Position numbers and translations under genes: made by a program. Shown piece after piece: positions 46,393-57,730 of a DNA stretch of 64,000 nt (the stretch's first letter is position 1; the number at the start of each line of letters is the position of its first letter). The notes under the pieces are model-generated. The model was not told the DNA's origin and ran no database searches. It was given only the letters and a program-made list of their open reading frames with translations. Origin of the DNA: Pascua guehoae (lineage: Eukaryota; Basidiomycota; Tremellomycetes; Trichosporonales; Trichosporonaceae); assembly GCA_001600415.1 (NCBI GenBank), contig BCJX01000002.1, positions 2,504,246 to 2,568,245 on the forward strand, written 5' to 3'.

Positions 46393-48542
46393 ATGTCTGC
46401 ATCGGTATCCGCCACAAGGACCGGCGGGCACGGAGGAGGCAGCAGCACCGGCGGTGGCCACGGAGCGGCGACCAGTGTGGCCGAGACGATTATTGCGTCT
46501 GCGACGTCGGCGGTCATGGAGGCTGCTGCGTCTGCGTCTGCGACGGGCAAGTCGGGCCACGGAAGCTCTAGCATGGATACTGCTAGCAACTCGACGACTT
46601 CCTCGGGCAAGAAGAACAAGGGTGCCAACAATGTCATTACAAAGCGCGCCGTCCTCGTGACGTGGTATGTGGAGGCTGGTATTATCGGGGCCTTTTTCGC
46701 CCTGTACCTCTTCCGTCTGGCGCGGTCGTACATGCTGCGCCGGCGTGTGGCGGCCGCCCGCAAGGCCGGTGCTGTGGCAGCGGCTACAGGCAAGGGCGAC
46801 GGCGAGGCCAAGCTGTCGCGCGTCCCTGCGGCGGTCCACGCGACGTACTCGAACATTGCCTACCACCGCGTGATCCCCACTTGGATCTGGACGCCCAAGA
46901 ACAGCGCCGAGTGGTTCTGGACCGCAGCATACTATGGCATCGTTACCGGTGTCGGCTTCTGGGGTTGTTACACGGCCGACGGCAAGCTCGACTATGCCAA
47001 CCCGACCGGATACATTGCGTTTGGCCAGATCCCCATTGTCGTCGCCCTCGCATCCCGCAACAGCATCCTCTCGTGGCTCACGGGCGTCAGCTATGAAAAG
47101 CTCAACTATCTCCACCGCGCGTCGTCGCGCATCTGCATCCTCATGACCTGGCTCCACACCCTCGGCTGGTTCCACAAGGGCCTCGGCAAGCACGGCCCCG
47201 GTACCGTCATCTTCCTCTCGGGCATGCTCGGCTCGGTCGCGTGTCTCATCATGTGGCTCACGTCGTTTGCCATTGCACGCAAGCTCTTTTACGAGACCTT
47301 CCTCTTCATCCACATTACCATGGGCATGTGAGTTTAGGATTGTGGTGCCGCCACAAACACACCCCACCACATATGACGGCGTCCCTTGTGCCTGGGCTAG
47401 CGCTTTGTGACAATTTGGCACCCTTCCACCGCCCACATGCACACTTTACTGACAGCTCCAGCATCTTCATCGTCGCGTCCTACTACCACTGGCCGCGCCT
47501 GGGCGAGTGGTGCTGGATCTCGCTCGTCCTCTGGGCGTTTGACCGTGTCGTCTCGGCGTTCCGCATGATTATCAACAACAAGGCATGGCTCCTGCCGTTT
47601 TCGTCCAAGCGCGACCAGCACTCTGCGTGCGTCGTCGAGCTCATGGAGCCCGACGTGATTCGCCTCACGGTCAACCGCTCGCTTCTCCGCTGGGACGCTG
47701 GTCAGCACGCGTACATTACGATGCCTGGCGTCGCGCTCGCGCGTTACGAGCAGCACCCGATGACGCTCGCCAACATTCCCGACGGGTCCAACGATGCCAT
47801 CTTTATCATCCGCGCACAGAACGGGTTTACGCGTCGCCTCGTCGACCGCGTCGCTTCGGAGAAGGCGACCGACATCAACTGCTACCTCGAGGGCCCGTAC
47901 GGTCTCCCGCACTCGATGAGCCACTTTGACACGGTCCTCCTCGTCGTTGGCGGCACGGGTATCTCGTTTGGCACGGCCCACTTCCTCGAAATCCTGAAGC
48001 GCGCACGCAACGGCGACTCGGCCGTCTCGAGCCTCCGCCTCGTGTGGAACGTCCGCGAGGCACACAACGTGGCGTGGATTGCGCCCATGATCAACAAGTC
48101 GCTCGAGCAGGGCACGGGCGGCGTCCACGTCCACATTGACATTCACGTCACGCGCTCCCAGCTCCTCGTCGACAACACGGCCACTTCGGCATCCATCGAC
48201 GACACCTCGGCCGACAGCTCGCCCTCGGCCTCGAGCGAAGACTTCTCCTCCCACGCAAAGTCGGTCTCGCCCCGCGACGAAAAGCACGCTGCCCTCGCGG
48301 GCCTCTCGCCCACTGCCGCCGCCGTCGTCTCGTGGCACCACGGCCGCTCAGACATCGAGTCGGTCCTCCGCGAGGACGTCGCAAACTCGGCCCACGACGG
48401 AGCCGGCGTCTCGGTCGGCGTCTGTGGCCCCACACAGCTCCAGCTCGACGTCCGCCGCGCCGTGTGCCGCGTCAACTCGGCAGACGCCGTCCTCCGCGGC
48501 CAGGTCCCCATCGAGTTCCAGTCCGAGTCGTTTGGCTGGTAA
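46393..48542 (+). CDS. FRE: Ferric-chelate reductase (FRE family)
   Basis: Plasma-membrane flavocytochrome that reduces extracellular Fe(III) or Cu(II) with cytosolic NADPH. A Ser/Gly/Ala-rich N-terminus (about 75 aa) is followed by about seven membrane helices. The bis-heme pairs are HRASSRICILMTWLH (14 residues apart) and the His of FLFIHITMGI with the His of SYYHW. The second pair is also 14 apart only if the intron (47328-47461) ends at gctccag rather than six bases earlier, so I choose that acceptor; the protein is then 671 aa. Cytosolic part: FAD motif HPMTLAN (HPFT or HPFS in most relatives), GPYG, and the NADPH site LLVVGGTGISFG. A Ser-rich insert (about 575-620) precedes the terminal CGP block. 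Lies tail to tail with HEM3. Confidence 0.9.
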
Positions 48543-49594
48543 ACACCGGTACGACACAAACGCAAACCAAACACAAACACAAACACACAACAAAAGCGAA
48601 AAACAAAAGTCTCCTCGGTCGGCTCTCGCAACGGGCAATCGCCTCTGTACTACATACAACAGTGGTGCATCCCAGAAACTTAGAATCATGGTAACGAAAC
48701 AATGCAACGGAATGAATGGGTTAAATGATAATCTTCTGTGATGCCGAGTGCGTTGGGCCAAAGATTGACAAGAGGCAAGCAAAAGCTGGACACTGCGAGT
48801 GACTGCAGCGTCTTGAGACTGACACATTTGAGCTCTGACAAAATGGTCTGCGCGCCAGGCCTGAAATGGCCATTCTACCGCTCATCACCCACACCTGTCC
48901 AAGACACTCTCACACAATCACAACCATCACCACGATCACCACGACCACCAAGTTCACTGCAAATCCTGCATGTCCTGCATGGATCCCCCGAAGCCGTCCT
49001 CCCGTCACTCAGTGGGCCTCGTAACACTCTGCGGTCACGTCCGTACTACGACCATGAGCATGAGCCGCCGCCAACGCCCAGTATCGTGCTGTAGTCCTAC
49101 TCCCCGCGATTCTCCTCGGACGATCTAGATATGACGCAATCTGTCCTCTCGAGGCAGTCTGCTATCCATGAGTCGATGTGTTGTTGTTGGCAGCCATAGT
49201 GTGTGCTCGATCGTACCAGCGCTCGATCATGTGTCAGAGCCGGGTATCAACAAGCGCGTTTGTCCGGTGCTCGATACGAACATTAACCCTTTGGGCCAAA
49301 GTTGGACAAAAATGCGGCTCAACTGGAACATTCAGAGCCCTCGTTCCAGAGAAAACCTCGAGAGAATTTGCATCCCCACAGGTTGTGGGCTGGTTGCCAC
49401 AGGGTAATTTGCCGCCCACCCAAAGTCCATGTGCTTCCAAACTCCTTTCAGCCGTCAGCCGCCCAGAACGGTCAGTGGGTAACAGCCCCACCTGCATGCG
49501 CCCCAGGACGAGTGGTATCCTATGCATGACCTACTATGAACAACGGATTCTAGTGCCGAGTTGTAACTCCTAGCTTGCGCTCGCTCCTAGCTCG
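48543..49594. other. Convergent intergenic region FRE / HEM3
   Basis: Both 3' UTRs are expected here. The FRE 3' side starts with acaaac-type short repeats near 48555-48590. No gene was seen. Confidence 0.5.
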
Positions 49595-50854
49595 CTAGCT
49601 TGCGGGGGCCTGCGCCGCCGCCGCTGCTGCCTTTGCCTTTGCCGCAGCCTCTGCGTGCTGCTCCTTTTCGCGCGCCTTGCGCTGCTCTTCAATCTCGTCG
49701 AGAATCTCGCTTGCGCCGAGGGTGCGGAGCTGGCGTGCGCAGTCCTCTCCCCAGCGCTCTGCCTCCTGGTACGAGGTGATGACGACCGGGCCAGGCTCGT
49801 AGAGGACGTGGCGCGCGCCGTTGGTGGAGGTGACGCATGCCTTGAGGTCGAGGCGGGCTGCGCGGGGGTTGAGCGCGGGCTTGTTTCCGGGGGAAGGGAG
49901 GGGCGCGGTGGTGTCGAGAATGCCGGAAAAGTGGAGCGTGGGGGAGCCTGCGGTGGGGGCGGCAAACGTGCCTGCGGGGTAGTGTGGGGTGTTGTTTGCG
50001 CCGGCGGGGTCGACCTCTGTGAGCTCGGTCTCGACGCCGACGGGGACGCTGCACCCGCCCTCGAGGACGCGGAGGAGGCCGCGCTCGGCGCCGATACGCC
50101 ACTCGGTCTGCCAGTGGCCGACGGCGCGGAGCGCCGTCTTGGTCGCGACGTCGCCGACGCGGGCCTCGACCGCGAGCGCCCCCTGGCCGACCGCGTGCAT
50201 GAGCGCGGGGTACGTGAGGGGTGCGGTGATGCGGTCCTGCTTGCCGACGCGGGCCATGCCGGAAATGGCGAGGATGAGGGCCGCGCACTCGGTCTCGGTC
50301 TCCTTGGGCGAGTCGAGCTTGCGCAGCCGCGTGTCGAGGTTGCCGCGCATGTCGACAAACTTGAGGTGCGGGTACGCGCGGCTCAGCTGCGCCACGCGCC
50401 TCACCGACCCCGTGCCCACGATGCTCCCGGGCGCAAGCTCGTCGAGCGACTTTACAGACGAGCCCGCCTTGACGACGAGCGCGTCGCGCGGGTCGTGCCG
50501 CTCGGTCAGCACGGCAATTTCGCACCCCTCGCGCAGCGCAGTCGGCACGTCCTTGCAGCTGTGGACCAGGCAGTCAAACCGTCCGTCCAGCAGCGCGCTC
50601 TCCAGCTCGTCCGTCCAGATGCTCTTGGCCGGCGTGCTCGACGAGTACGGCGCCATCAGGTGCAGCGGTGTCGTCTGGTTGGCGTCCGCCTTGGTCGTCA
50701 TGTCCACCACGGGAAACGTCTTGCCCGGGTTGGCAGCCGCCAGTGCGTCCGCGACAAACTTGGTCTGCACGTTGGCCAGGTTGGACCGGCGCGTGCCGAC
50801 CACAAACTTGCCAGCCTCGAGGCCGGCGGGCGCGGGGAGCGACGATGATGACAT
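49595..50854 (-). CDS. HEM3: Porphobilinogen deaminase (hydroxymethylbilane synthase)
   Basis: Third committed enzyme of heme synthesis: joins four porphobilinogens into hydroxymethylbilane, in the cytosol. Single exon, 419 aa from ATG 50854 (MSSSSLPAPAGLEAGKFVVG). Visible: VGTRRSNLANVQT, HSCKDVPTALREG (Lys about 101), RHDPRDALV with the catalytic-region Asp, GTGSVRRVAQLSRAYP, and ERGLLRVLEGGCSVPVG, where Cys about 268 carries the dipyrromethane cofactor. It is longer than the yeast enzyme because of a Pro/Ala-rich insert in domain 3 and a charged Ala-rich tail (EEQRKAREKEQHAEAAAKAK). An upstream in-frame ATG (50959) would add a tail with no family match and is not preferred. Confidence 0.95.
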   Translation of the reverse strand: MSSSSLPAPAGLEAGKFVVGTRRSNLANVQTKFVADALAAANPGKTFPVVDMTTKADANQTTPLHLMAPYSSSTPAKSIWTDELESALLDGRFDCLVHSCKDVPTALREGCEIAVLTERHDPRDALVVKAGSSVKSLDELAPGSIVGTGSVRRVAQLSRAYPHLKFVDMRGNLDTRLRKLDSPKETETECAALILAISGMARVGKQDRITAPLTYPALMHAVGQGALAVEARVGDVATKTALRAVGHWQTEWRIGAERGLLRVLEGGCSVPVGVETELTEVDPAGANNTPHYPAGTFAAPTAGSPTLHFSGILDTTAPLPSPGNKPALNPRAARLDLKACVTSTNGARHVLYEPGPVVITSYQEAERWGEDCARQLRTLGASEILDEIEEQRKAREKEQHAEAAAKAKAAAAAAQAPAS

Positions 50855-51678
50855 GGTGCAAGGGTAGGGGTTGTTGCCGCAAAGGGTCGGTCGAGGGAAG
50901 TAGTTTTGTCGCGTCGGGAACTCAACAGCCGGCGAGAAGGGTGGTTGGTCAAGAGGCAAACAGACAGACGGTCAGAGGGCGTTGTGGGGTGTCTAGTTGC
51001 AAAGAGACGAGGCGAGACAAAGGTGGTGCTGAAATGTCTCTTTGTGCAAACTGCACTGAAAAATCCGTTCATGAGACAACGACGTCGTGGACCGCCGACG
51101 CCGGAAAGTGCCGCCGCCGCCCACCGCTAAGCTCGGCAACAATCGAGAAAAACACACTACCGTCATCGAAGTGCGGGGAATCCAAAAGTAGTGGGATATT
51201 TTGGTATCGATCGTGGGAGACTTGAAACACGTGCTGTGCTTTTCTTAGGTAATACAGTGGATTGGGATGGGACGAGCCCGGGCATGGGCGTGTGCCTTGT
51301 GCGTTTGTAGTGTTCGTCCCTGAAACCTGTCCCGTGTGTATGGAATTGATCCCGTTCAAGATGCCAGGCGCGCCAGGCGCGCCCAGACGGCCAGGCATCC
51401 AGACGTGTGTGGGTGGTTTCCCTTTGGCGCCGCTTTCTGACACGCGTCCAGCCCAGCCCAGTAGCCCATCCCATCCAGCCAGCTCCAGCCAGCCAGCCAG
51501 CAGCCAACCCAACGACCTGCTTCACCCTGGGACATCCTGCCTCACCTTCCTTTCCTTGCCTGCCTGCACGTCGCCTCCTTCCTCGCTGCTGCCACCTTGT
51601 TCCATCCCATCCTCCTCCTCCTCCTCCTCTCCATCTCCATCTCGATACCCAACCCTCTCACATCCACAACCCACCACA
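50855..51678. other. Divergent promoter region HEM3 / septin
   Basis: Contains ccag(c) short repeats near 51450-51510 and a cct trinucleotide run near 51610-51628 in the septin leader. No gene was seen. Confidence 0.6.
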
Positions 51679-53580
51679 ATGTCAGGCGAGATCGGTATTG
51701 CAAAGTGAGTATACCCCCCCGCCCAGACAACCACGACACGACGACATGCTGACGCCCCAGCCTGCCCAACCAGGTACGTTTCCGCGCGCTTGGCCGTGTC
51801 GCGACTCGATCCCCCGGTGTCGTGTACCCCCCCGCGTCCCCGTTCTCGTCGTTTCCGCTCGCCGGCGTCGTTGCGTCCCCTCTGCGACGCGCATGAGAAG
51901 GAGGAGACAGAGCCCTTGCTAACATGTACAGAGGCACAAGATTGTCAACCAGCGCGGCTCGCACTTCACCATCATGGTGGTTGGTGAGTAGTGGCCCCTT
52001 GCCGCGGCGTGGATCCAAAGAAGGAGGAGGGGACAAAGGCCGCGGATGAGTGGCCGCGCCGTTGTGCTCCTGCACCGCGTACGCTTTCACTTCGTGCGCG
52101 TGCACACTGGTGTGCCGCAGCCCCATCGCGCGTGCCGGCGTCAACCTCGAACACGCCCACATGCACCAGCAGCGAATTGCCCCCGCTGACAATCCAGGCG
52201 AGTCGGGTCTCGGTAAGACGACTCTCATCAACACACTCTTTGCGACCGAGATTTGCGCCTCGCGCAACTACCGTCAGCGGTGGGTTGCGAACGCGGCCGG
52301 GCATGGACAAAGGGGGAGGAACGAGCGCGCTGGCACCGAGCACCCGTGCGCTCGGACCGCGTGCTGGGTTTCACACTCCCCCGCATGCCCACGATGGGGA
52401 CCAGACTGACACAACAGCTTTGCCAAGCAGCTCGACAAGACCACCGAGGTTGACATTCTGCGTGCCGACCTCGAGGAGCGTGGATTCAACATCAAGCTCA
52501 CTGTCATTGACACGCCCGGCTTTGGCGACTATGTCAACAACCGCGACTCGTGGGGTCCGATTGTCGACTTTATCGACGACCAGCACGAGTCCTATATGCG
52601 CCAGGAGCAGCAGCCCCTCCGCGCGAGCAAGCAGGACCTCCGTGTGCACGCGTGCCTTTACTTTATCCGCCCATCGGGCACCACGTGAGTTGGCTCGCTT
52701 TTTTGTGAATCGCCCTGCACATGTACTGACACCAACCCAGGCTCAAGCCCATCGACATTGAGGTCATGAAGCGCCTGGGAACGCGTGTCAACCTCATCCC
52801 TGTCGTCGCCAAGGCCGACACCATGACCCCCGAGGACCTTCTGTCGTTCAAGAAGCACGTGAGTGGGGTGCTCTTGACACAAGGAGCCCGTGTGTAGTAG
52901 ACTTGCTGACGGCAGGTTCGCGAGGTGCTCGATGTCCAGGGCATCAAGTACTACAAGCCCCCCGTCGACACGGACGACGAGGCTGCCGCCGAGAACGCGC
53001 GCCTGATGGAGGCCGTCATGCCGTTCTCTGTGATTGGCTCGATTGACGACGTGCACACGCCCGACGGCCGCGTCGTCAAGGGCCGCCAGTACCTGTGGGG
53101 TGTTGCCGAGGTCGAAAACGAGGACCACTGCGACTTTAAGAAGCTCCGCTCGCTCCTGATCCGCACGTACATGCTCGACCTGATCAGCTCGACCGAGGAG
53201 AACCACTACGAGGCGTACCGCCTGCAGCAGATGGAGACGCGCAAGTTTGGCGAGCCCAAGGTCAAGAAGCTCGACAACCCCAAGTTCAAGGAGGAGGAGG
53301 AGCTCCTCCGCAAGCGCTTCACCGAGCAGGTCAAGCTCGAGGAGGCCCGTTTCCGCCAGTGGGAGCAGCACGTGAGTAGCGCAGAGGAGCGTGCTGTACT
53401 AAGGAAAAGCCTTGAGCACCGAATGGTTTGCGTTGATTCTTGCTCACACCCCAGCTTATTGCCGAGCGCGACCGCCTCAACAAGGACCTCGAGCAGGCCC
53501 ACACGTCGATCAAGGCCCTCGAGGCCGAGATCGACAACATGGCTGCGTACCACCGCCAGGGCGGCACCGTCCGTCGTTAA
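51679..53580 (+). CDS. CDC12: Septin, CDC12-like
   Basis: GTP-binding filament protein of the bud neck and septum. Eight exons: 51679-51704, 51761-51773 (a 13-nt microexon), 51932-51983, 52198-52279, 52418-52684, 52741-52860, 52918-53371 and 53455-53580, giving exactly 379 aa. The N-terminus IANLPNQRHKIVN matches the Cdc12 group. P-loop GESGLGKT (31-38), [15 protein letters not shown] (from 89), [11 protein letters not shown] (170-180), and the septin unique element around [20 protein letters not shown]. The C-terminal third (about 300-375) is a heptad-rich coiled coil ending in [12 protein letters not shown]. Without the microexon the frame is lost, so it is required. Assignment to Cdc12 rather than Cdc11 is likely but not certain. 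Confidence 0.93.
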
Positions 53581-55171
53581 GCCTCGTGGTGCAATGTTCG
53601 CATTCGTGTCCGAGGCCGAGCAAGCCCCGCCGCGCGGGTGCGCCAAAGCCAAGGGTGCCGAAGCCAAGCCAGCGAGCTCGTCCGCGGACGCCGCTCTTGG
53701 CTCGTCTACAACCACCACGACACGCGTCACGCTCGCCTCCCGTCCCCCTTCTCTCCCACTCCTCCCCACCCCCAACGCCGCCCGTTGTTTATGATGACCC
53801 TCACGCCGAATATCTCCCTTCTTTAACAAGACCTTGACCGTGACGAAAGCCGCGCCCGCGCGCCGGCGTAATTTAGCGGCGTGCAGAGTGTCGGAGTATG
53901 CTATACCCGTTTTAAGCGAGCAGACTAGAGGACTGTGCGGAGGTGCAATTTTGGAGAGTGGCACTTTGCGGGGAGAGGACTGTGCGGTGGGTCCAGGATG
54001 GAGGTACACTGGACGTGTTTGTGGCGGCTGCTCATGGTAGGGAGTGTGTGGTAGTGGAGCATGGCCAAGGGAGGCGTCTGTACGCGAACAAGTGGGAGCA
54101 GACAGAGGACACCCAGAGGACACCAAGAGGACACCCAGAGGACACCCAAAGCACACCCAAAGCACCCGCACAGCACACGCAGAGCAGACACCGAGCACAC
54201 GCAGAGGCAGAGCACGCAGAGTACAGAGCACACGCAGAGGCAGAGCACGCAAAGTACAGGGTACCCATTCAGCAAACCAGTATCAGCCAGCACCAAGTGT
54301 CTGGCGCACGAATCCTGGGCCAAGAAATGACGCCGGTCCTTTGAAAGCCACGCCGAGCCGACGACGGACGGCGTATACCAGTCGATACCAGGAAACAGGA
54401 CCCAAAAACGCTCAGAACTCGTAATGCTCAAAACTCGCAACGTCGGCTCGCTCTTGCTGCCTTGTACCCGAATGCAACGAGTGATCACTCTACAGTGTTG
54501 TAATCAAGACGAGCCAACTACCACTCGTCGTTGATAATCTCGACGAGACGAGAGGAAAAATTCCAACCACTCAACAAAGGTCGCCATGGTGTACACTGCT
54601 GCGCTGGCCTGGCACGGCACAGGTCGCACGTTACTGGGGCTGTACCGAGGGCGCACTGTCTAGTCTATTGCAGTGTGCTGGGCTGGGCTGTTGTGGTGTA
54701 GATGCCAATTGCGGGGGCGGGGGGGCGCACGCGGGGCGGCGAGGGAGCGATGCCATGCTGACAACGGACAATGTCGGCGTTTGGACGACTGGTCCAGTGT
54801 ACGTTACCGTGTAGTGGGGCGTGTAGCGTGCGCGGCCGTGCGCCACCGCTGTGGGCAAGTTGCCTGCTGCCTGCTGCCTAGCCACTGTCTAGCTGTGGTC
54901 ACTTGCGAGATTGTCGCGTACCGGGCCTCGGAAAGATTCCTCTGCCACATGACTCTCTTTGCATCGTTGATGGTGGGTGCCGGGCCTCGAGTAGCCAACG
55001 TGCCAACACTGTTCTTTGCAGGGTAAACGCCGCCGCATGCGCCGCAGGCGATACGGGGAGGATGGTCACTCTCACCATTCATAACTGTACAAGATAAAAT
55101 CACAAGACAACCACGGGCGATACCACCACTCTCCAGGAAAGAGTGTACTGTAACATGTCTCATCATATACG
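53581..55171. other. Convergent intergenic region septin / CaaX protein
   Basis: Holds the minisatellite at 54104-54259. No gene was recognised in the remaining sequence. Confidence 0.5.
54104..54259. repeat. Minisatellite-like repeat region
   Basis: First part: (a)gaggacaccca-type units of 10-12 nt repeated from about 54110 to 54150. Second part: a 33-bp unit at 54194-54226 repeated at 54227-54259 with one mismatch (agcacacgcagaggcagagc...). Strongly purine/CA-biased on the plus strand. Confidence 0.8.
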
Positions 55172-57624
55172 CTACATGATCACACACGAGCACCCGCCCC
55201 TGACATCGTCGTCGTCGTGCTTGCGCTTGCCCTTCTTGCCCTTTTGCGGTGCCTGTGCGAGCGCGGGCTGCGGGTGCTGCAGCTGCGGCTGTGGTGGCTG
55301 TGGGGTCTGGACGTTGGGCGGGGGCTGCGACTGGGGTTGGGGCGGGCGCGGGGTTTGCGGCGGGTACGTCTCTGGGTGGGTGGGGAGGTCGTGCGCCTCG
55401 CTGCGCCGGTCGCGTGCCCAGTCGTGCGACTTGCGCGAGTGGTCGCGCGAGCGTCGGCTTCCCCCACGGCTGGGGCTGGTGGGCGTCGGCGAGCCAGGAC
55501 TGCCGGGAGCGCCGGCTGGGCTGCCGACCCGCGCAGGGCTGCCTGGACCCCCTGGCGAGTTGTGCCCGCTTAACGAGCCGGGGCTCGGGTTGGAGTGGTC
55601 GAGCGTCGTGGCCTGGGCGCCACTCGTGCGTAACGGCGTTAACTCGATCGACGTCGGCGGCTTGTTGCCATAGTACGGCGATGCAGGCCCAAAGTCGGTC
55701 GCTTCCTCGCGCGGGGGACGGTATGGCCGCTTTTCCCAGCGGATCGGCGTGCCGTCCTTGTCCCACTCGACGGCAAGGTCGTCGTCGCCGCTCGGGCTCT
55801 CGTCGTCACTGCCCCCGTACCCGCCGTACGCGTCGTACCTATGCGTACCGCCAAACGTGTTGGCATTGTACGACGCGTTTCCGCTCGCCTGACCTGCCAC
55901 CGTGATACCGAGCTTCTTTGCGACGGTCGGCAAGACAACGTCGTCCCAGTCTGCGCCCTTTGGAGGCGTATACGTGCTCTCTGGGGGAACGAGGTGTGCG
56001 AGGCCGACGCGCGAGCCACTGTTGGTCATGCCCGTATTCCCCCGCGCATTGACGCTCGGCGACGCGGAAAACGAGGTCGCGGGACTCCGAGACGGCCGTT
56101 TGGCGGCGGGGCCCGACGACGAGTGAGGTGTCCGTGGGGTATTTGTCTTTGATCCACTCGCACCTCCAGCTGCTGCGTCTCCAAAGCGTCTTCTCCCGTT
56201 TGGAGTATTCTTCAGGGCGGGCGACGAGTCGAGCGTCGATGAGCGTCCATGGTTGGCGTTGCGTGGAGTCGCGGGCGAAGCAGTACTCGTGCTCGCACGC
56301 TTGTTGTGCGCCTGCCGTCGTGCAGCCTGCGCGACCGGGGCGGCGGGCGGCTTGCCTTGTCCTTGTTGACTAGGCCGGCGTTTGCGCGGGGTAGATGAAG
56401 GGGAGCTAGTCGCGGCAGTGACGACGGGGACGGGTAATGAGCTGGAAAACGATCCAGAGCGAGAGCCGGCGCGAGAATGTGTACTCGAGCCCGAGCCTAG
56501 GATCGGTGTCGTCTGCTGGACAGGGGTCGCGGGTGCAGGGAGCGCCGAGGCAAAACGCTGCTGTGCGCGTGCCTCGAGCTCGTCTTCGATTTCGGCAAGG
56601 GCGGCGTCGAGGTCGACGCGGAATGGTGGCTGCTCATCTGCTAGACTCTGCGCGGGTGCTGGAAGCTCTGGTGACGGCGAGCGCTGCGCGCGTACACGGG
56701 CCTTTAGGACAGGAATGCCCGAGCCGAGGCGATGGGGAGCCTCTGGCGCTGCAGATGAAACCGACATGGGGGTGGAGGGCGTGTTGGGGGTGCTGGGGAC
56801 CTGCTCCGAGTCGTCAAAGTAGTCGTCGTACAGCCGGTCGTAATCGTCGTGGTCGTAGTCACGCGGAAGCCGGGGGACTGGGGGAACGTCCTCGAGCGTC
56901 TCGGTGTCGGCGTCCGTGTCGGCTGTCGGCGCCGAGTACGCTCGGGGGCGTGTGGGGATCCGCGACCGTCCCGAGGTGGGGGTTGTTGGAGTCTGTGGAG
57001 CGTTGGAAGGGATAAATGTGGCCTGGCGAGGTGTGGTGGGGCGAGACCCAGGCCGCGAGGATGACGCCGGCTTTGTTGGTAGTGCCTTTGGCTTTGACCA
57101 AGTCGGGGCAGCAGCAGAAGAAGAGGACGCCGAGCCAGCGGCGGGGGCTGCGGCGGCGACGACGGCTTGTCCAGCGGCGGCAGAGGGATTCGGATAGCCC
57201 GCAGAGCCCGAGTCGGGGCTGGCGGAAGAGTATGAAGTGTCTCGGGCGGTGTCTCGGAGATAGTTTGGTGTTGTCGATCTTTGTTTACTCGGCGACGGCG
57301 GCGCGGCGAGGACGACGGACGGCGGGGTGGAGGAGCGGGTATCGGAGCCTCCTGCGCGCGCGAGGGCAAGCGAGAGCGCGTGTGGGGGTGCGGATGATAA
57401 TGCTTGGCGCTCGCGTAAGACTTGGGCGTACGCCGACGTATGTGGGAGGATGGGCTCTTCTTCTGGTGGGGTTGGGCGTTGGGGCTCGAATGCCGATGTT
57501 GAACGGACGCGTGGTGATGGTCGCTGCTGCGAGGAGAGCGGGGAAGGGGTCGCAGTGGAGTGGGAGGTAGAGTGTAGCTGGGGTTGTGAAGGCGAGGGCC
57601 GTCGCTTTGGGTGGGAAGGGGGGC
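55172..57624 (-). CDS. Disordered Pro/Ser-rich protein with CaaX prenylation tail (5' end uncertain)
   Basis: The C-terminus is KGKKGKRKHDDDDVRGG followed by CSCVIM. CVIM is a farnesylation-type CaaX box, with a second Cys two residues upstream as a possible palmitoylation site and a basic stretch before it, the layout of a Ras tail. Most of the chain is Ser/Pro/Gly-rich. One ordered-looking block reads YTPPKGADWDDVVLPTVAKK, and another, AVEWDKDGTPIRWEKRPYRP, includes an acidic-to-basic switch. The first Met in the frame is at 56767, but the same frame stays open to a ctaacactcag acceptor before 57624. That upstream stretch encodes similar sequence (PHTSAYAQVLRERQAL and DYDHDDYDRLYDDYFDDSEQ), so the real start is probably in an upstream exon I could not place. 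At least 815 aa. Function unknown; a membrane-tethered scaffold is inference. Confidence 0.7.
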
Positions 57625-57700
57625 CTGAGTGTTAGGATGGCGACGGCGGTGTTATTGATGGTGGTGGTGGCAACAGAGTTGCGCCAAGTGTGGGAGACGA

Positions 57701-57730
57701 GGTGTGGTGTGGTGTGGTGTGGTGTGGTGT
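57701..57730. repeat. (GGTGT)6 pentanucleotide microsatellite
   Basis: Six perfect ggtgt units. It sits just upstream of the first recognised exon of the CaaX gene, probably in its first intron or leader. Confidence 0.85.

Noticed and set aside
47456..47461. Acceptor at gacag for FRE exon 2
   Set aside because: It would insert two residues and make the second heme His pair 16 apart; the acceptor six bases later gives the conserved spacing of 14.
49655..50848. 397-codon plus-strand frame opposite HEM3
   Set aside because: Antisense shadow of a strongly coding GC-rich gene; Arg/Ala/Val-rich with no motif.
50855..50959. Upstream in-frame start for HEM3
   Set aside because: The extra residues (MPLDQPPFSPAVEFPTRQ...) do not resemble the family or a clear targeting peptide; ATG 50854 gives the expected N-terminus.
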